A DNA stretch of 64,000 nt, taken from positions 1,488,001 through 1,552,000 of the forward strand of contig CAWACP010000003.1 of assembly GCA_963780655.1 (NCBI GenBank), written 5' to 3'. This stretch comes from CAWACP01 sp963780655 (GTDB taxonomy: Bacteria; Acidobacteriota; Terriglobia; Bryobacterales; Bryobacteraceae). The stretch's first letter is position 1, and each line of letters begins with the position of its first letter. The notes under the pieces are model-generated. The model did no database searches. It was given only the letters and a program-made list of their open reading frames with translations, and had not been told where the DNA came from. Positions 9,087-17,784 of this stretch are shown here, in pieces. A program made the position numbers and the translations under genes.

Positions 9087-10186
9087 CGCTGGTCCATTAC
9101 TGGCTGCTCGGCATGCGCGGCGGAGAGAAGGTGCTGGAAGCTCTTTGCCGGATCTTTCCGGAAGCGGACATCTTCACGCTGTTTTACGACCCCGACAAAG
9201 TATCCGAAACAATTCGCGCCCATCGCGTGCAAACGTCCTGGCTGAATCCGTTCCGCCGATTTCATCGCGAGCTGCTTCCACTCATGCCCATGGCGCTCGA
9301 AAGCTTCGATCTGCGCGATTACGATCTGGTGATCAGCAGCGAGTCCGGTCCGGCCAAAGGCGTGATCACGCATTCCCGCTCGCGTCACATCTGCTATTGC
9401 CACACGCCGATGCGTTACCTGTGGGACCTCTGGCCGGCGTATCGCAATGACTGGACGCGATCCAGGTTGAAGCGCGCGGCCATGACTCCGCTCGCCAGCC
9501 GCCTGCGCCTGTGGGACTACGCTTCAGCAGCCCGCGTGGATGAGTTCGTCGCCAACAGCATGAACGTGCAGCGGCGGATCGCGCACGTGTGGCGGCGCGA
9601 TGCGCGAGTGATCTATCCTCCCGTACCGGTCCGCGATTTCCAGTGGCAGCCCGCCGAAGATTACTATCTGATGGTTTCGGAACTGGTGGCGTACAAGCAG
9701 CTCGACTACGCGGTCCGCGTGTTCACACAACGCGGGATGCCGTTGCGCATCGTCGGAGGCGGCCCCGAGTATCGCGCGCTGCGCAGGATCGCCGGGCCGT
9801 CGGTGGAGTTTTGTGGCCGGGTGCTCGACGATGAATTGCGCCGCTTGTATTCCCGATGCCGGGCGCTCGTCGTGCCTGGCGAAGAGGATTTCGGCATCAC
9901 CATGGTGGAGGCGCTGGCTTCAGGCAAGCCCGTCATCGCGCTCGCGCGCGGAGGGTCCGAGGAGATCGTGCCGGCGGATATCCCGGCCGGCATCCTCTAT
10001 CGGGACGCCACTGAGGCATGCCTCGCCGAAGCTTTGGGAAAGTTCATCGTGCTGGAGAAGCGCGTGAGTCCGCGAGAGCTGAAGAGCCGCGCCGGCAGAT
10101 TTTCGGAAGCTGTGTTTCAGAAACAGATGACGGCGCTGGTGCGGACCGCGTCTACAGACCGCATGCTCACGCGCGCGGCTCCGTAA
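9077..10186 (+). CDS. Glycosyltransferase family 4 protein
   Basis: A 369-residue GT-B enzyme. The N-terminal domain begins RVALVHYWLLGMRGGEKVLEAL. The C-terminal domain has the GT4 signature GEEDFGITMVEALASGKPVIA, including the EX7E-type donor-binding region. It overlaps the radical SAM/SPASM gene by 10 bp and closes the operon, so a glycosylation step is probably late in this pathway. The stop codon lies inside a 76-bp repeated sequence that runs past the gene end. Confidence 0.88.
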   Translation: MRVALVHYWLLGMRGGEKVLEALCRIFPEADIFTLFYDPDKVSETIRAHRVQTSWLNPFRRFHRELLPLMPMALESFDLRDYDLVISSESGPAKGVITHSRSRHICYCHTPMRYLWDLWPAYRNDWTRSRLKRAAMTPLASRLRLWDYASAARVDEFVANSMNVQRRIAHVWRRDARVIYPPVPVRDFQWQPAEDYYLMVSELVAYKQLDYAVRVFTQRGMPLRIVGGGPEYRALRRIAGPSVEFCGRVLDDELRRLYSRCRALVVPGEEDFGITMVEALASGKPVIALARGGSEEIVPADIPAGILYRDATEACLAEALGKFIVLEKRVSPRELKSRAGRFSEAVFQKQMTALVRTASTDRMLTRAAP

Positions 10187-10311
10187 CATCCTGAATCGTG
10201 ACCGAGCCGCGACGGCCTGCAGAGCCGTAGCCAACCGCTCCCTGACGGTCACGGCTCCGTAACGTGAGACGTCGTAACCGAGCCGCGACGGTTACGGAGC
10301 GGTTCCGTAAC
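10176..10311. repeat. 76-bp tandem repeat with palindrome at a convergent gene junction
   Basis: CGGCTCCGTAAC occurs at 10176-10187 and 10252-10263, and ACCGAGCCGCGACGG at 10201-10215 and 10277-10291. Both pairs are exactly 76 bp apart. A hairpin follows: GTTACGGA (10291-10298) and TCCGTAAC (10304-10311). The element supplies the stop codon of the GT4 gene and fills the gap between convergent genes. It may double as a bidirectional terminator. Confidence 0.65.
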
Positions 10312-10319
10312 GGCCGTTC

Positions 10320-12248
10320 TCAGAAGGACCAGGCTAGGCTCGTGTACGCAGTGTTCGCGTGATAATCCCGAACACTGAAGAACTGCTCGTGATAGCGATA
10401 GTACTGCCAACCTGCGTTGAACCGGATCCGCGCAGCCAGCGGGATGGTCACTCGCGCCAGCGGCGTGTCGTAGAGCAGAGGATAAGTCTGCGCGACGTTG
10501 AACGCGGGCACCGGATTCGTGCCGTTGCCCTGCGGGGTCGAGCGCCCGTCCCCGGTATCCTGCACGCGGCTGTAGCCGAGATACACTTCCGCGTGCCGCC
10601 CGGCCGTGAGCCGCACGCCGGCATTCCCGAACTGAAGATTGCTGATGTACAGCGAATCGGTCCCGGTGATCAGCGCCGAGTTCACGAAATAGAGCAGGCC
10701 TCCGGCGGTGTTCAGGTGCAGCTTCGACCACGTGGCGTCGAAGCTCAGCCAGGATTTCGGCGCCCAGGACCCTTCGGCGCCGTAGCTGCGCGCGTGGGAA
10801 CTGAAAGAACTGAGGGAAACAGCGTTCAGGTTGTAATCCTCGCGCGCGGTGGCGGCCAGCGTGAGCGATCCCGCGCGATACTGCACATGCGCGTCGAGCG
10901 TGTGATAGTTTCCATCGCTGATCGGATAAACGGGCTTGCTGTCACGGCCCACCTCGCCGTTGAACGTGATGGAGAGCGGCTTCAACGGACGCAGCCGGAA
11001 CCCGAATTTGCCCGCGTTCAGGGTATTGGTTTGCTCGTACGCTCCTGGGGCCGGCTCCTGGTTGTTAGTCGCGTCGGCAATAGAACGGAATCGGCGCGTC
11101 GAGAACTGATACCCGGCGCTGATTCCCAGCCAGTTGCGCACCTGATAGCTGGCGTCGATGGCGTCGCTGATGGTCCGGATACCCAGAAACTGGAAATCCA
11201 ACACGGTGGAATCGAGCGTGCCATTGTCGAACTGCCGGTAAACGTCGTTGCCGTTCATCTGGATCTGATCGAACGAGGTTTGATTCGACACCGAGAATTT
11301 ATCGGTCGGCGACCAGATCACGTTCAGGTTCGCGGCCGTTGCGGGCCGGCTCGCTTCTCCGGCCACGATGACCTGTCGAGTCGGAATCGTCGAAGGAAAC
11401 AACGGCGCCAGTTCGTCGACGATAGAACCCCGTCCTGTGCCCTGGTAGGTGAGCCTTCCGTTCAACGTCAGAACGTCGCTGAAATCGCGCGCAACGTAGC
11501 CCTGCCAGCCCGGCGTCTCGCCGTGATTCGGCTGCGTCCTCCGAAACTCGGGCGAGGGCGGTGACACGGTGTCCTCGCGGAAGAATTCCCACGTGTGCAG
11601 GATGCTGATGCGGAAACCGGCCAGGGTCGCGTCTGCGCCCAGCCGGTACTCATCCTGGATGCGGCGGACATTCTCGAATAACGGTGTTGTTCCCGGCCCT
11701 ATCTCGATAAAGCTGGTGAGCGCGGGCCCATCTTCAGAACTGCGGCTGTAGCCGAGCAGGATCTTCACGCGGGAATGCGGCAGCAGCGTGAGGTCGTGAT
11801 CCTGTATCCGGTGCTGGACGTTTTCAAAATGGATGCCATTGGTGGTGGTGAGCCCGGGGTTGAAGTAATCGTTCAGCCTCCAGGTCATGCTGTATTCGTA
11901 CCAGCCGTTCTTCTGGACGCGGAGCTGCGCGGATTCATACGGGTCGTTACCCAGGCCCTGGGTGCGCAACGTGAGCTGATCGAAGAGCTGTCCTTTGCCG
12001 TCGCGCGAATTCGCTTCCAGGTCGCCGCTCAGCAGGCGGATGCCATCTCCGTAATTCACCTGGCTTCGATATGTCGTATCGTTGCCCGATACGGTGAACG
12101 CGCGGTACCCGGTCTCGAACGACTGGACGACGTTGTAATCGCCGATCACGTCGGGCGTGGATTGCTCGGCGCCCGCGGAAGGAGAGACGGTCTGCTGCGC
12201 CATCAGCAGCGCGCCACAGAGAGACGGAAGAATGATTCGCAGCTTCAT
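10320..12248 (-). CDS. Outer-membrane beta-barrel, MtrB/PioB-like (decahaem-associated)
   Basis: A 642-residue protein with a signal peptide (MKLRIILPSLCGALL) and then alternating amphipathic strands throughout, ending in the barrel-type aromatic terminus TSLAWSF. It starts 9 bp after a decahaem cytochrome gene, the arrangement of MtrB/DmsF-type porins that sheathe a decahaem MtrA/DmsE to move electrons across the outer membrane. Length is close to that of Shewanella MtrB. I see no N-terminal CxxC pair of the proteobacterial MtrB. The call rests on length, fold pattern and neighbour. Confidence 0.72.
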   Translation of the reverse strand: MKLRIILPSLCGALLMAQQTVSPSAGAEQSTPDVIGDYNVVQSFETGYRAFTVSGNDTTYRSQVNYGDGIRLLSGDLEANSRDGKGQLFDQLTLRTQGLGNDPYESAQLRVQKNGWYEYSMTWRLNDYFNPGLTTTNGIHFENVQHRIQDHDLTLLPHSRVKILLGYSRSSEDGPALTSFIEIGPGTTPLFENVRRIQDEYRLGADATLAGFRISILHTWEFFREDTVSPPSPEFRRTQPNHGETPGWQGYVARDFSDVLTLNGRLTYQGTGRGSIVDELAPLFPSTIPTRQVIVAGEASRPATAANLNVIWSPTDKFSVSNQTSFDQIQMNGNDVYRQFDNGTLDSTVLDFQFLGIRTISDAIDASYQVRNWLGISAGYQFSTRRFRSIADATNNQEPAPGAYEQTNTLNAGKFGFRLRPLKPLSITFNGEVGRDSKPVYPISDGNYHTLDAHVQYRAGSLTLAATAREDYNLNAVSLSSFSSHARSYGAEGSWAPKSWLSFDATWSKLHLNTAGGLLYFVNSALITGTDSLYISNLQFGNAGVRLTAGRHAEVYLGYSRVQDTGDGRSTPQGNGTNPVPAFNVAQTYPLLYDTPLARVTIPLAARIRFNAGWQYYRYHEQFFSVRDYHANTAYTSLAWSF

Positions 12249-12257
12249 GTCGTCGCC

Positions 12258-13331
12258 TCAGCGGAAGAAGAACGCGCTCGCATTCGAGCCATGTATGCGG
12301 ACGTGGCAGCCGGTGCAGTTCTGATAGATCGGGTCCGCCATGTTGTGAAAGCTCACCGGGAACGGCTCGCCGAGGCCCGTCCGGCCGGAGCCGGAACCGT
12401 TATGGCATTCGAGGCAAACGGTGAACACCACCGGTCGTTTCAACATGCGCGGATTCGTGGATCCGTGCGGCATGTGACACGTCTCGCAGCCATCCACGCG
12501 CACCGAGGTGTGCTCGAACACGAACGGCCCCCGCTTCTCGACGTGACAACCGAGGCATGGCTCCTCATTCAGCAGGCGCTGCGAAACCATGTGCGGCTTG
12601 TCGGCCATGCGCCACGTGGGAGCAAACGCGCCGTGCGGGTTATGGCAATCGCTGCAGTTCATGAATCCCTCGTTTACGCGATGCTTGAAAGGCATGGAGA
12701 ACTGCGCCTGAATGGTCGGGTGGCACCCGTAGCAGAGCAGCCGCTGCTGTTTTGCCAGCAGCCGCGTCGCCGGCGCGGAATTGTGGATGGAGTGGCACGA
12801 GACGCAGATCACGCCCGCGCGGGTGTGCTCGGAGCGGCGAAGGTTCGCGCGGTTGAAATCGGTTCCGTGGCAGGTGAGGCAGCGGTCCAGAATCTCGGCC
12901 GGCGTGCGCTCGGAGAAGGCGAAGATGACTTTCTTCGAGGGCTTCTGGACGTGATCGCCGCCCGGGCCATGGCATCCTTCGCAGCCCGACTTGAAGTGAG
13001 GATTGGCGCTGAACTTTTCCGTGACATCGGGATGACAGCGGGCGCACGCCTCACTGCCGACGAATGTGGCGGCATGGGCCGCCGCGCCCGCAAGGAGGAG
13101 CAGGATCGCGATCCGCGCTGCACGCTGAATTGTGGGGCGGGCGCTCGCCTGCGGCCGACGCCTCGTCGGCCTGCTCCGTATGTTACGAATGCATCTTCCG
13201 ACCGACCAGGCGGGCGGGGCTCCCGCCGGCAGGCGAGGCGCCTGCCCCACTCGAATCAAACACCGATGGCATATCCGTCTCAATCGATCCCCGCATGTGC
13301 CCTGATTCTGTGGCGCTCTTCGCGCGTCCAC
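12258..13331 (-). CDS. Decahaem c-type cytochrome (MtrA/DmsE-like)
   Basis: Ten CxxCH haem sites can be counted in order: CARCH, CEGCH, CLTCH, CVSCH, CYGCH, CSDCH, CLGCH, CETCH, CLECH, CTGCH. Spacing and size of the mature part (~285 residues) fit periplasmic MtrA/DmsE family cytochromes that pass electrons into an outer-membrane porin, encoded next. A hydrophobic signal segment (AILLLLAGAAAHA) precedes the first haem. The start is a problem: the first ~65 codons run through three palindromes (13153-13246) and overlap the upstream gene by 52 bp. No ATG, GTG or TTG sits in frame just before the signal segment. Confidence 0.82.
   Translation of the reverse strand: MDARRAPQNQGTCGDRLRRICHRCLIRVGQAPRLPAGAPPAWSVGRCIRNIRSRPTRRRPQASARPTIQRAARIAILLLLAGAAAHAATFVGSEACARCHPDVTEKFSANPHFKSGCEGCHGPGGDHVQKPSKKVIFAFSERTPAEILDRCLTCHGTDFNRANLRRSEHTRAGVICVSCHSIHNSAPATRLLAKQQRLLCYGCHPTIQAQFSMPFKHRVNEGFMNCSDCHNPHGAFAPTWRMADKPHMVSQRLLNEEPCLGCHVEKRGPFVFEHTSVRVDGCETCHMPHGSTNPRMLKRPVVFTVCLECHNGSGSGRTGLGEPFPVSFHNMADPIYQNCTGCHVRIHGSNASAFFFR
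13153..13246. repeat. Cluster of three short GC-rich palindromes
   Basis: Three hairpins lie close together: GGCCGAC-GCCTC-GTCGGCC (13153-13171), GGCGGG-GCT-CCCGCC-type (13213-13227) and GGCAGGCG-AGG-CGCCTGCC (13228-13246). They look like intergenic REP-type units. They fall inside the nominal N-terminus of the decahaem cytochrome ORF, which suggests that stretch is really untranslated. Confidence 0.6.
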
Positions 13332-13753
13332 TCGACCAGGCGCTTGATCTCATCGTCAGAGAGGCGCGCCGACGGATGGAGCAGCGTGTAGCGTCCGGGT
13401 GGCATCTGCCGGTTGCGGACCAGCGCCGCGATCTCCGTCAGCGCGTCATTCTTCTGCTGCGGCGCGTACTTCGCCCAGCGTGAGAAGTCCATCAGCGCCC
13501 GGCCTTCCGTAACGTCCCTGCGAATGGCGGCTCCCACGGGCGGAATGCGGCTGTACCACGGCCACTCGGTCCGATCCGAGTGGCAGTTCTGGCAGGATCG
13601 GGCAAGAATCGCATCCACCGACGGATCGGAACTAATTCCCGCACTCGGCCCCTCGGCTTCGCGCCTGGTAGCTTCCAGACACGCCCCCAGCACTGCGCCG
13701 GTGACGAAGAGCACCGACGCCGCGACAACCATCTGTTTCACTCTGCTCATCAT
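13280..13753 (-). CDS. Haem-binding domain protein with one CxxCH site
   Basis: A 157-residue exported protein. An N-terminal membrane or signal segment (VVAASVLFVTGAVLGAC) is followed by CQNCHSDRTEWPWYSRIPP, the hallmark of the small 'haem-bd' domain family, and the conserved QMPPGRY. The start ATGATG overlaps the stop of the upstream cytochrome gene. It is probably a periplasmic single-haem electron carrier acting with the decahaem cytochrome encoded downstream. A lipobox-like GAC at the end of the hydrophobic stretch could make it a lipoprotein. Confidence 0.78.
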   Translation of the reverse strand: MMSRVKQMVVAASVLFVTGAVLGACLEATRREAEGPSAGISSDPSVDAILARSCQNCHSDRTEWPWYSRIPPVGAAIRRDVTEGRALMDFSRWAKYAPQQKNDALTEIAALVRNRQMPPGRYTLLHPSARLSDDEIKRLVEWTREERHRIRAHAGID

Positions 13754-14112
13754 TTCCCTGCCATCTGCTTCAAATACTCGATGACGGCCTTACGCGCGCC
13801 CGCATCGCTCAGGTGAAAGGCCATGTAACTATCCGGAACCAGCGCCGAGGGGCTCGCGAGCCACTTGTCCAGAGTCGTGTCGTCCCAGGTCAGGTGCGAA
13901 TCCCTGAGCGCATCCGAGTATTTGAACGACGGGATTGACGCCGCGGCCCTTCCGTACACTCCGCGCAATCGCGGACCCTCCTTGTCAGCGTCGGGAGAAT
14001 GGCATTTCATGCACTGCTTCTGGAAGATCTCTTTCCCCCGCGAAAGAGCGTCGGCCCGTAGCAGCAGCGGGGCCGCGCAAGCAAATGCCAGGAGCAGATT
14101 CAGAATGCGCAT
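13750..14112 (-). CDS. Class I c-type cytochrome
   Basis: About 120 residues from the ATG at 14112. It has a signal peptide (MRILNLLLAFACAAPLLLRA), haem site CMKCH, GPRLRGVYGR and a distal Met region around DSYMAFHLSD, as in small monohaem cytochrome c. I prefer the 14112 start over 14136 because the earlier ATG overlaps the preceding sugar-transferase gene and the shorter form begins directly with a signal sequence. It heads the redox part of the operon. Confidence 0.82.
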   Translation of the reverse strand: MRILNLLLAFACAAPLLLRADALSRGKEIFQKQCMKCHSPDADKEGPRLRGVYGRAAASIPSFKYSDALRDSHLTWDDTTLDKWLASPSALVPDSYMAFHLSDAGARKAVIEYLKQMAGK

Positions 14113-14116
14113 CGGC

Positions 14117-14779
14117 TTAGGCTGCGTTCCTTCCACTCACCACCGCGACAACTGTGTTCGCCAGAATAAACAGATACAGGCGCAGCGACATCCTGCGCAC
14201 CAGAAACAGATCGAGCAGGCGGCGCTGGCGATAGGTGAGCGAGTTTCTACCCTTCACCTGCCAGAGTCCGGCCATGCCGGGCGCAACGCTGAGCACTTCA
14301 CTCACGGAATCGCCGTAGTGCTGCCGCAGCTCTTCCGCGGTAATAGGGCGCGGCCCGATCAAAGACATCTCGCCACGGACAACCTGCCACAGTTGCGGGA
14401 TCTCGTCCAGAGAATGGCGGCGGCAGAACGCGGCGAACGCGCTGGTCACTCTCTCGTCGCGCATCGTTTTGCAATCAGGAATCCGCGATCCATCCAGACG
14501 CTCCAGCAGCAGGCAGCCGCTTCTCGGCGCCGCTCCCCACATGGTCCTGAGCTTGATCACCCAGAATTTATTCCCGCCGCGTCCAACACGCGCGTGCGCG
14601 ACGAACGGTGAGTCGCGGGAGAGTATCGCGACGGCGACGGCCACCAGTAACAATGGCGGTGAGAGGAGTGTCAGCAGAAGGAGAGCGCAAGCACGCTCGG
14701 CCAGAGTGAGTGCCTGCCATGCGATCGTTTCGGCAGGCTGTGTTCGTATAGTGCGTGCAGCGACAGCGAGCGCGCCCAT
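14117..14779 (-). CDS. Bacterial sugar transferase (phosphoglycosyltransferase)
   Basis: A 220-residue monotopic polyprenyl-phosphate sugar-1-phosphate transferase. One membrane helix (about residues 30-52, CALLLLTLLSPPLLLVAVAVAI) precedes the catalytic part. Visible family motifs are KLRTMW, SLDEIPQLWQVVRGEMSLIGPRP and PGMAGLWQVKGRNSLTY. It starts polysaccharide repeat synthesis on undecaprenyl phosphate at the inner membrane. The ATG at 14779 is preferred to a TTG at 14839. It sits upstream of the cytochrome genes but belongs functionally with the O-antigen ligase-like gene opposite. Confidence 0.88.
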   Translation of the reverse strand: MGALAVAARTIRTQPAETIAWQALTLAERACALLLLTLLSPPLLLVAVAVAILSRDSPFVAHARVGRGGNKFWVIKLRTMWGAAPRSGCLLLERLDGSRIPDCKTMRDERVTSAFAAFCRRHSLDEIPQLWQVVRGEMSLIGPRPITAEELRQHYGDSVSEVLSVAPGMAGLWQVKGRNSLTYRQRRLLDLFLVRRMSLRLYLFILANTVVAVVSGRNAA

Positions 14780-14937
14780 GTGTTTTCCTGTTGCAAGCGT
14801 AACGGGGCAGGCGCCGGTGAGTAGTCGATCCGGGGTCAAAAACGTGTAAATAGGGCCTGTAAGCCGCCGGTAAAAGGACCGTAAAAGCCGTCCTTCTCCG
14901 TATCGCGCTTTGCGCAGACCGAATTATCCTGGGGTAA

Positions 14938-16773
14938 ATGGCGTTACTGCCCTGGGTGGCCGGTCTTCTGCCGCTGATGATGGCGCCCGGCCTGCTTTTC
15001 CACTACGATTCCACGCCGAGGATCCTGCTTCTGGCGATGGCGACGGCAGTGGCCCTGTTGAATGCACCGCGCACGGGCAATGCCCTCTCGCAATTGTGGA
15101 CGCGCCGCACCGGGCGGATGCTCGCCGGACTGGCGCTCGTCCAGATGCTGTGGCTCGGGTTGACCGCCGAGACGTCAACTCGCCCGTGGTTCTCTCTGTA
15201 CGGCTCATCCTGGCGGCGGATGGGCGTGGCCACTCTGGTCCCGCTACTGCTCTTCACGCTGCTCGCCGCTGGGTGGCTGAGTACGCGCGAGAACGCCGTT
15301 CGATCGCTGCTGCGCGCGCTGAGCCTCTCGGCGATGATCGGCGCTGCCTACGGCATCGCGCAGTATTTCGACATCGATCCTTTCCAGCAGTCGTCGGCTT
15401 ATCGAGCGGGCGAGGGTCCGTTCACCATCGTGCGCCCGCCAGGCACTCTGGGCCATGCCGACTACTTTGCGTGGTGGTTGGTTGTCGTCATGTTCTGCGC
15501 GCTCGCCGCCGGCCGGACAGATGGAGGCATCTGGCGCCGCATGGCGCAGGCGGCCGTGGCGCTGTGCGCGGTGGCGATCCTTTTGACCGGCACTCGCGCC
15601 GCGCTGCTGGCCGTCGCAGCGGGCCTCGCGGTGTTCGTCGCGATGGAACGTCCGCGGATGCGGCTCTTCCATGCCGCCGCCGCTCTGGTAGTAATCGCCA
15701 TGATCGCGGCCGTGTATGTCTCGCCGGCGGGCGGCCGTCTGCGAGCACGGGTGCACTGGTCGATGGACGACCGATGGGGCGGAGCCCGACTGCTGCTCTG
15801 GCGCGATTCGCTGACGATGGCAGCCGCGCGGCCGGTTCTGGGTTTTGGCCCCGAGACGTTCGCCGCCGAGTTTCCACGCTTTGAGTCGGAGGATCTCGCG
15901 CGGCTCTACCCGGATTGGTATCACGAGTCGCCGCACAATACCGCGCTCGATGCGCTCACGGCGACAGGATTCCCGGGGATGTTGTTGATGGTCGTGTGGC
16001 CGGCTCTCGGCATCTTCGCCGGGCTGTGGATATGGCGCGCACGTACACGCCCCGGCAGACCGTCCGTTGTCGCGCCGCTCCTCGCGGCGCTTGTCGCCGC
16101 GTGCGTTTCGGCTACGTTCAGCGCGCCCACGCTGGCGCCCGTTTTTGCCACGCTTCTGGTGATCGCCATGCTGGTGAGCCTTTCGCCGGCAGACCGGGCC
16201 GTACCCGCTCCGCGCCGGTTCCTGCTTGCGCCGGCGATCCCTCTGGCTGCCGGCATGGTCGCCTTCGCCATCGCATTGACACTCTACGATGCCGCCCTCG
16301 CGCGATTTGCGGCCGATCATTCCTACGCATCGGTTCTGCGGCGCGAATTGCCCGGCTCGGCCGAAGACATCTATTGTTCTCGCCTCCTGCTCGAATCGCG
16401 CAACGCGAAGGACCCGGCCGCGAGATACGGCCTCTGGATGTCGGCTCTCCGGGCCGCGGCCCGCGCCACCGAAACCGCCGACGATCCGCAAAATGCGTGG
16501 TTCAATCTGGCTCTGTTCGCGGCCGCCGAAAACGACCCGACCGGTGTGGAGACGGCGCTCCGGCATTCCATCGCTGTCGCGCCGAACTGGTTCAAGCCGC
16601 ACTGGATTCTGGCGCGGCTGCTGGCGCGCACGGGACGCGCGGCGCAGGCCAGGGTGGAGGCCGCCAAAGCCGAGGCGCTCGATGGGGGCGCCATTCCGGA
16701 GGTCAGGGATACGCTCCGCGGCATATCCGTTAAACAATCCTCCATTTACAAACCTTTCACGCGTCAGCCATGA
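14938..16773 (+). CDS. O-antigen ligase/Wzy-like polymerase with C-terminal TPR-like tail
   Basis: A 611-residue protein. The first ~460 residues contain some ten to eleven hydrophobic helices with the Wzy_C/WaaL-type periplasmic loop (GFGPETFAAEFPRFESEDLARLYPD, then HESPHNTALDALTATGFPG). The final ~130 residues are soluble and helical (NAWFNLALFAAAENDPTGVETALRHS), resembling tetratricopeptide units. It likely polymerises or ligates a polyprenyl-linked glycan in the inner membrane, consistent with the divergent sugar transferase. Confidence 0.82.
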   Translation: MALLPWVAGLLPLMMAPGLLFHYDSTPRILLLAMATAVALLNAPRTGNALSQLWTRRTGRMLAGLALVQMLWLGLTAETSTRPWFSLYGSSWRRMGVATLVPLLLFTLLAAGWLSTRENAVRSLLRALSLSAMIGAAYGIAQYFDIDPFQQSSAYRAGEGPFTIVRPPGTLGHADYFAWWLVVVMFCALAAGRTDGGIWRRMAQAAVALCAVAILLTGTRAALLAVAAGLAVFVAMERPRMRLFHAAAALVVIAMIAAVYVSPAGGRLRARVHWSMDDRWGGARLLLWRDSLTMAAARPVLGFGPETFAAEFPRFESEDLARLYPDWYHESPHNTALDALTATGFPGMLLMVVWPALGIFAGLWIWRARTRPGRPSVVAPLLAALVAACVSATFSAPTLAPVFATLLVIAMLVSLSPADRAVPAPRRFLLAPAIPLAAGMVAFAIALTLYDAALARFAADHSYASVLRRELPGSAEDIYCSRLLLESRNAKDPAARYGLWMSALRAAARATETADDPQNAWFNLALFAAAENDPTGVETALRHSIAVAPNWFKPHWILARLLARTGRAAQARVEAAKAEALDGGAIPEVRDTLRGISVKQSSIYKPFTRQP

Positions 16774-16807
16774 CCGTCGCGGGCGCCTCGATCCATACTC
16801 GGGTTGC

Positions 16808-17623
16808 ATGGCTGTCAAACCGTTCCTCGCACTGACATCGCTGGCGCTGCTCTCGGGCATTGCGTTGGCGCAGACTCCGGTGATTCGCGACAGTGATCCC
16901 GTCCTGAACGCCGCCAGTTTCATGACCGGCATACCGATTACGGGCGGGGAACTGGTTGCGATCTTCGGCACGAATCTCGCATCGCAACCTGCCCAGGCGG
17001 ACACCATTCCGATATCCACCACTCTCGGACAGGTCTCCGTGACGATTAACGGAGTCGAGGCGCCGCTGCTCTACGTCTCACAGGGTCAAATCAATGCGGA
17101 GGTTCCGTGGGAAGCGATTCCGGCGGGGATGAGTGGCAGCGTGCCGGTAGTGGTGACGGCGAATGGCGTCAAATCCGCCGCGACGATGATAACGGTCGGC
17201 TCGGTGTCGCCCGGAGTCTTCGCGATCAACGGCCACGCCGTGGCCATCATTGCCACCAGCCCGACAGATCCCCGTTATGGCACCCTGGCCGCTCCTCCCG
17301 GATCGATCCCCCACCTGACCACGAATCGGGCGCACGCGGGAGACGTGCTGGAAGTGCTGGCTACCGGCGTAGGGCAGGTGAGCCCGCCAGGCATTACCGG
17401 CAACAACTCTCTGGATGAGAAACGGAAGACGGTGGCTACGCCGCTGGTGCTGATCGGCGGCTCTTCCGCGCACGTCAGCTTCTCCGGACTCTCGCCGCAG
17501 TTCGTCGGCGTGTACCAGTTGAACGTGGTGGTGCCGCAGATCGGCGCGAGCGATACCGTTCCGCTGCAGATCCAGATGGGCGGCATCACCTCGCCGGCCG
17601 CCAGCACCATCGCGGTGCAATAG
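16808..17623 (+). CDS. Exported protein resembling the 'Solibacter C-terminal' domain
   Basis: A 271-residue exported protein. A signal peptide (MAVKPFLALTSLALLSGIALA) is followed by the typical run GELVAIFGTNLA, VTINGVEAPLLYVSQGQINAEVPWE and, near the end, YQLNVVVPQIGASDTVPLQI. Such domains are abundant at the C-terminus of large secreted proteins in Solibacter relatives; here it stands alone after the signal peptide. Function is unknown. It is useful as a lineage marker. The ATG at 16808 is the only start that places the signal peptide at the N-terminus. Confidence 0.82.
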   Translation: MAVKPFLALTSLALLSGIALAQTPVIRDSDPVLNAASFMTGIPITGGELVAIFGTNLASQPAQADTIPISTTLGQVSVTINGVEAPLLYVSQGQINAEVPWEAIPAGMSGSVPVVVTANGVKSAATMITVGSVSPGVFAINGHAVAIIATSPTDPRYGTLAAPPGSIPHLTTNRAHAGDVLEVLATGVGQVSPPGITGNNSLDEKRKTVATPLVLIGGSSAHVSFSGLSPQFVGVYQLNVVVPQIGASDTVPLQIQMGGITSPAASTIAVQ

Positions 17624-17784
17624 GCGAGCGATTTATTCGGGCAGCCCGCCCGCGGGAGCTAAAGCGGGTGCCCGGATGCTGATAGCGTCGCGTGATTTCA
17701 CGCCATTTTGCGTCGCGTTCAGCACAACATCCAGCACACGAAGACGCTGGTATTAAGTTACCGCGTCAGTTCTTAAAGTCATTG

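Noticed and set aside
11775..13391. 538-codon + strand open frame
   Set aside because: Antisense to the barrel and decahaem genes; the ten CxxCH motifs on the - strand decide the coding strand.
15244..17022. 592-codon - strand open frame
   Set aside because: Antisense to the O-antigen ligase-like gene, which has proper membrane helices and a family loop. The antisense product is a low-information Arg-rich chain.
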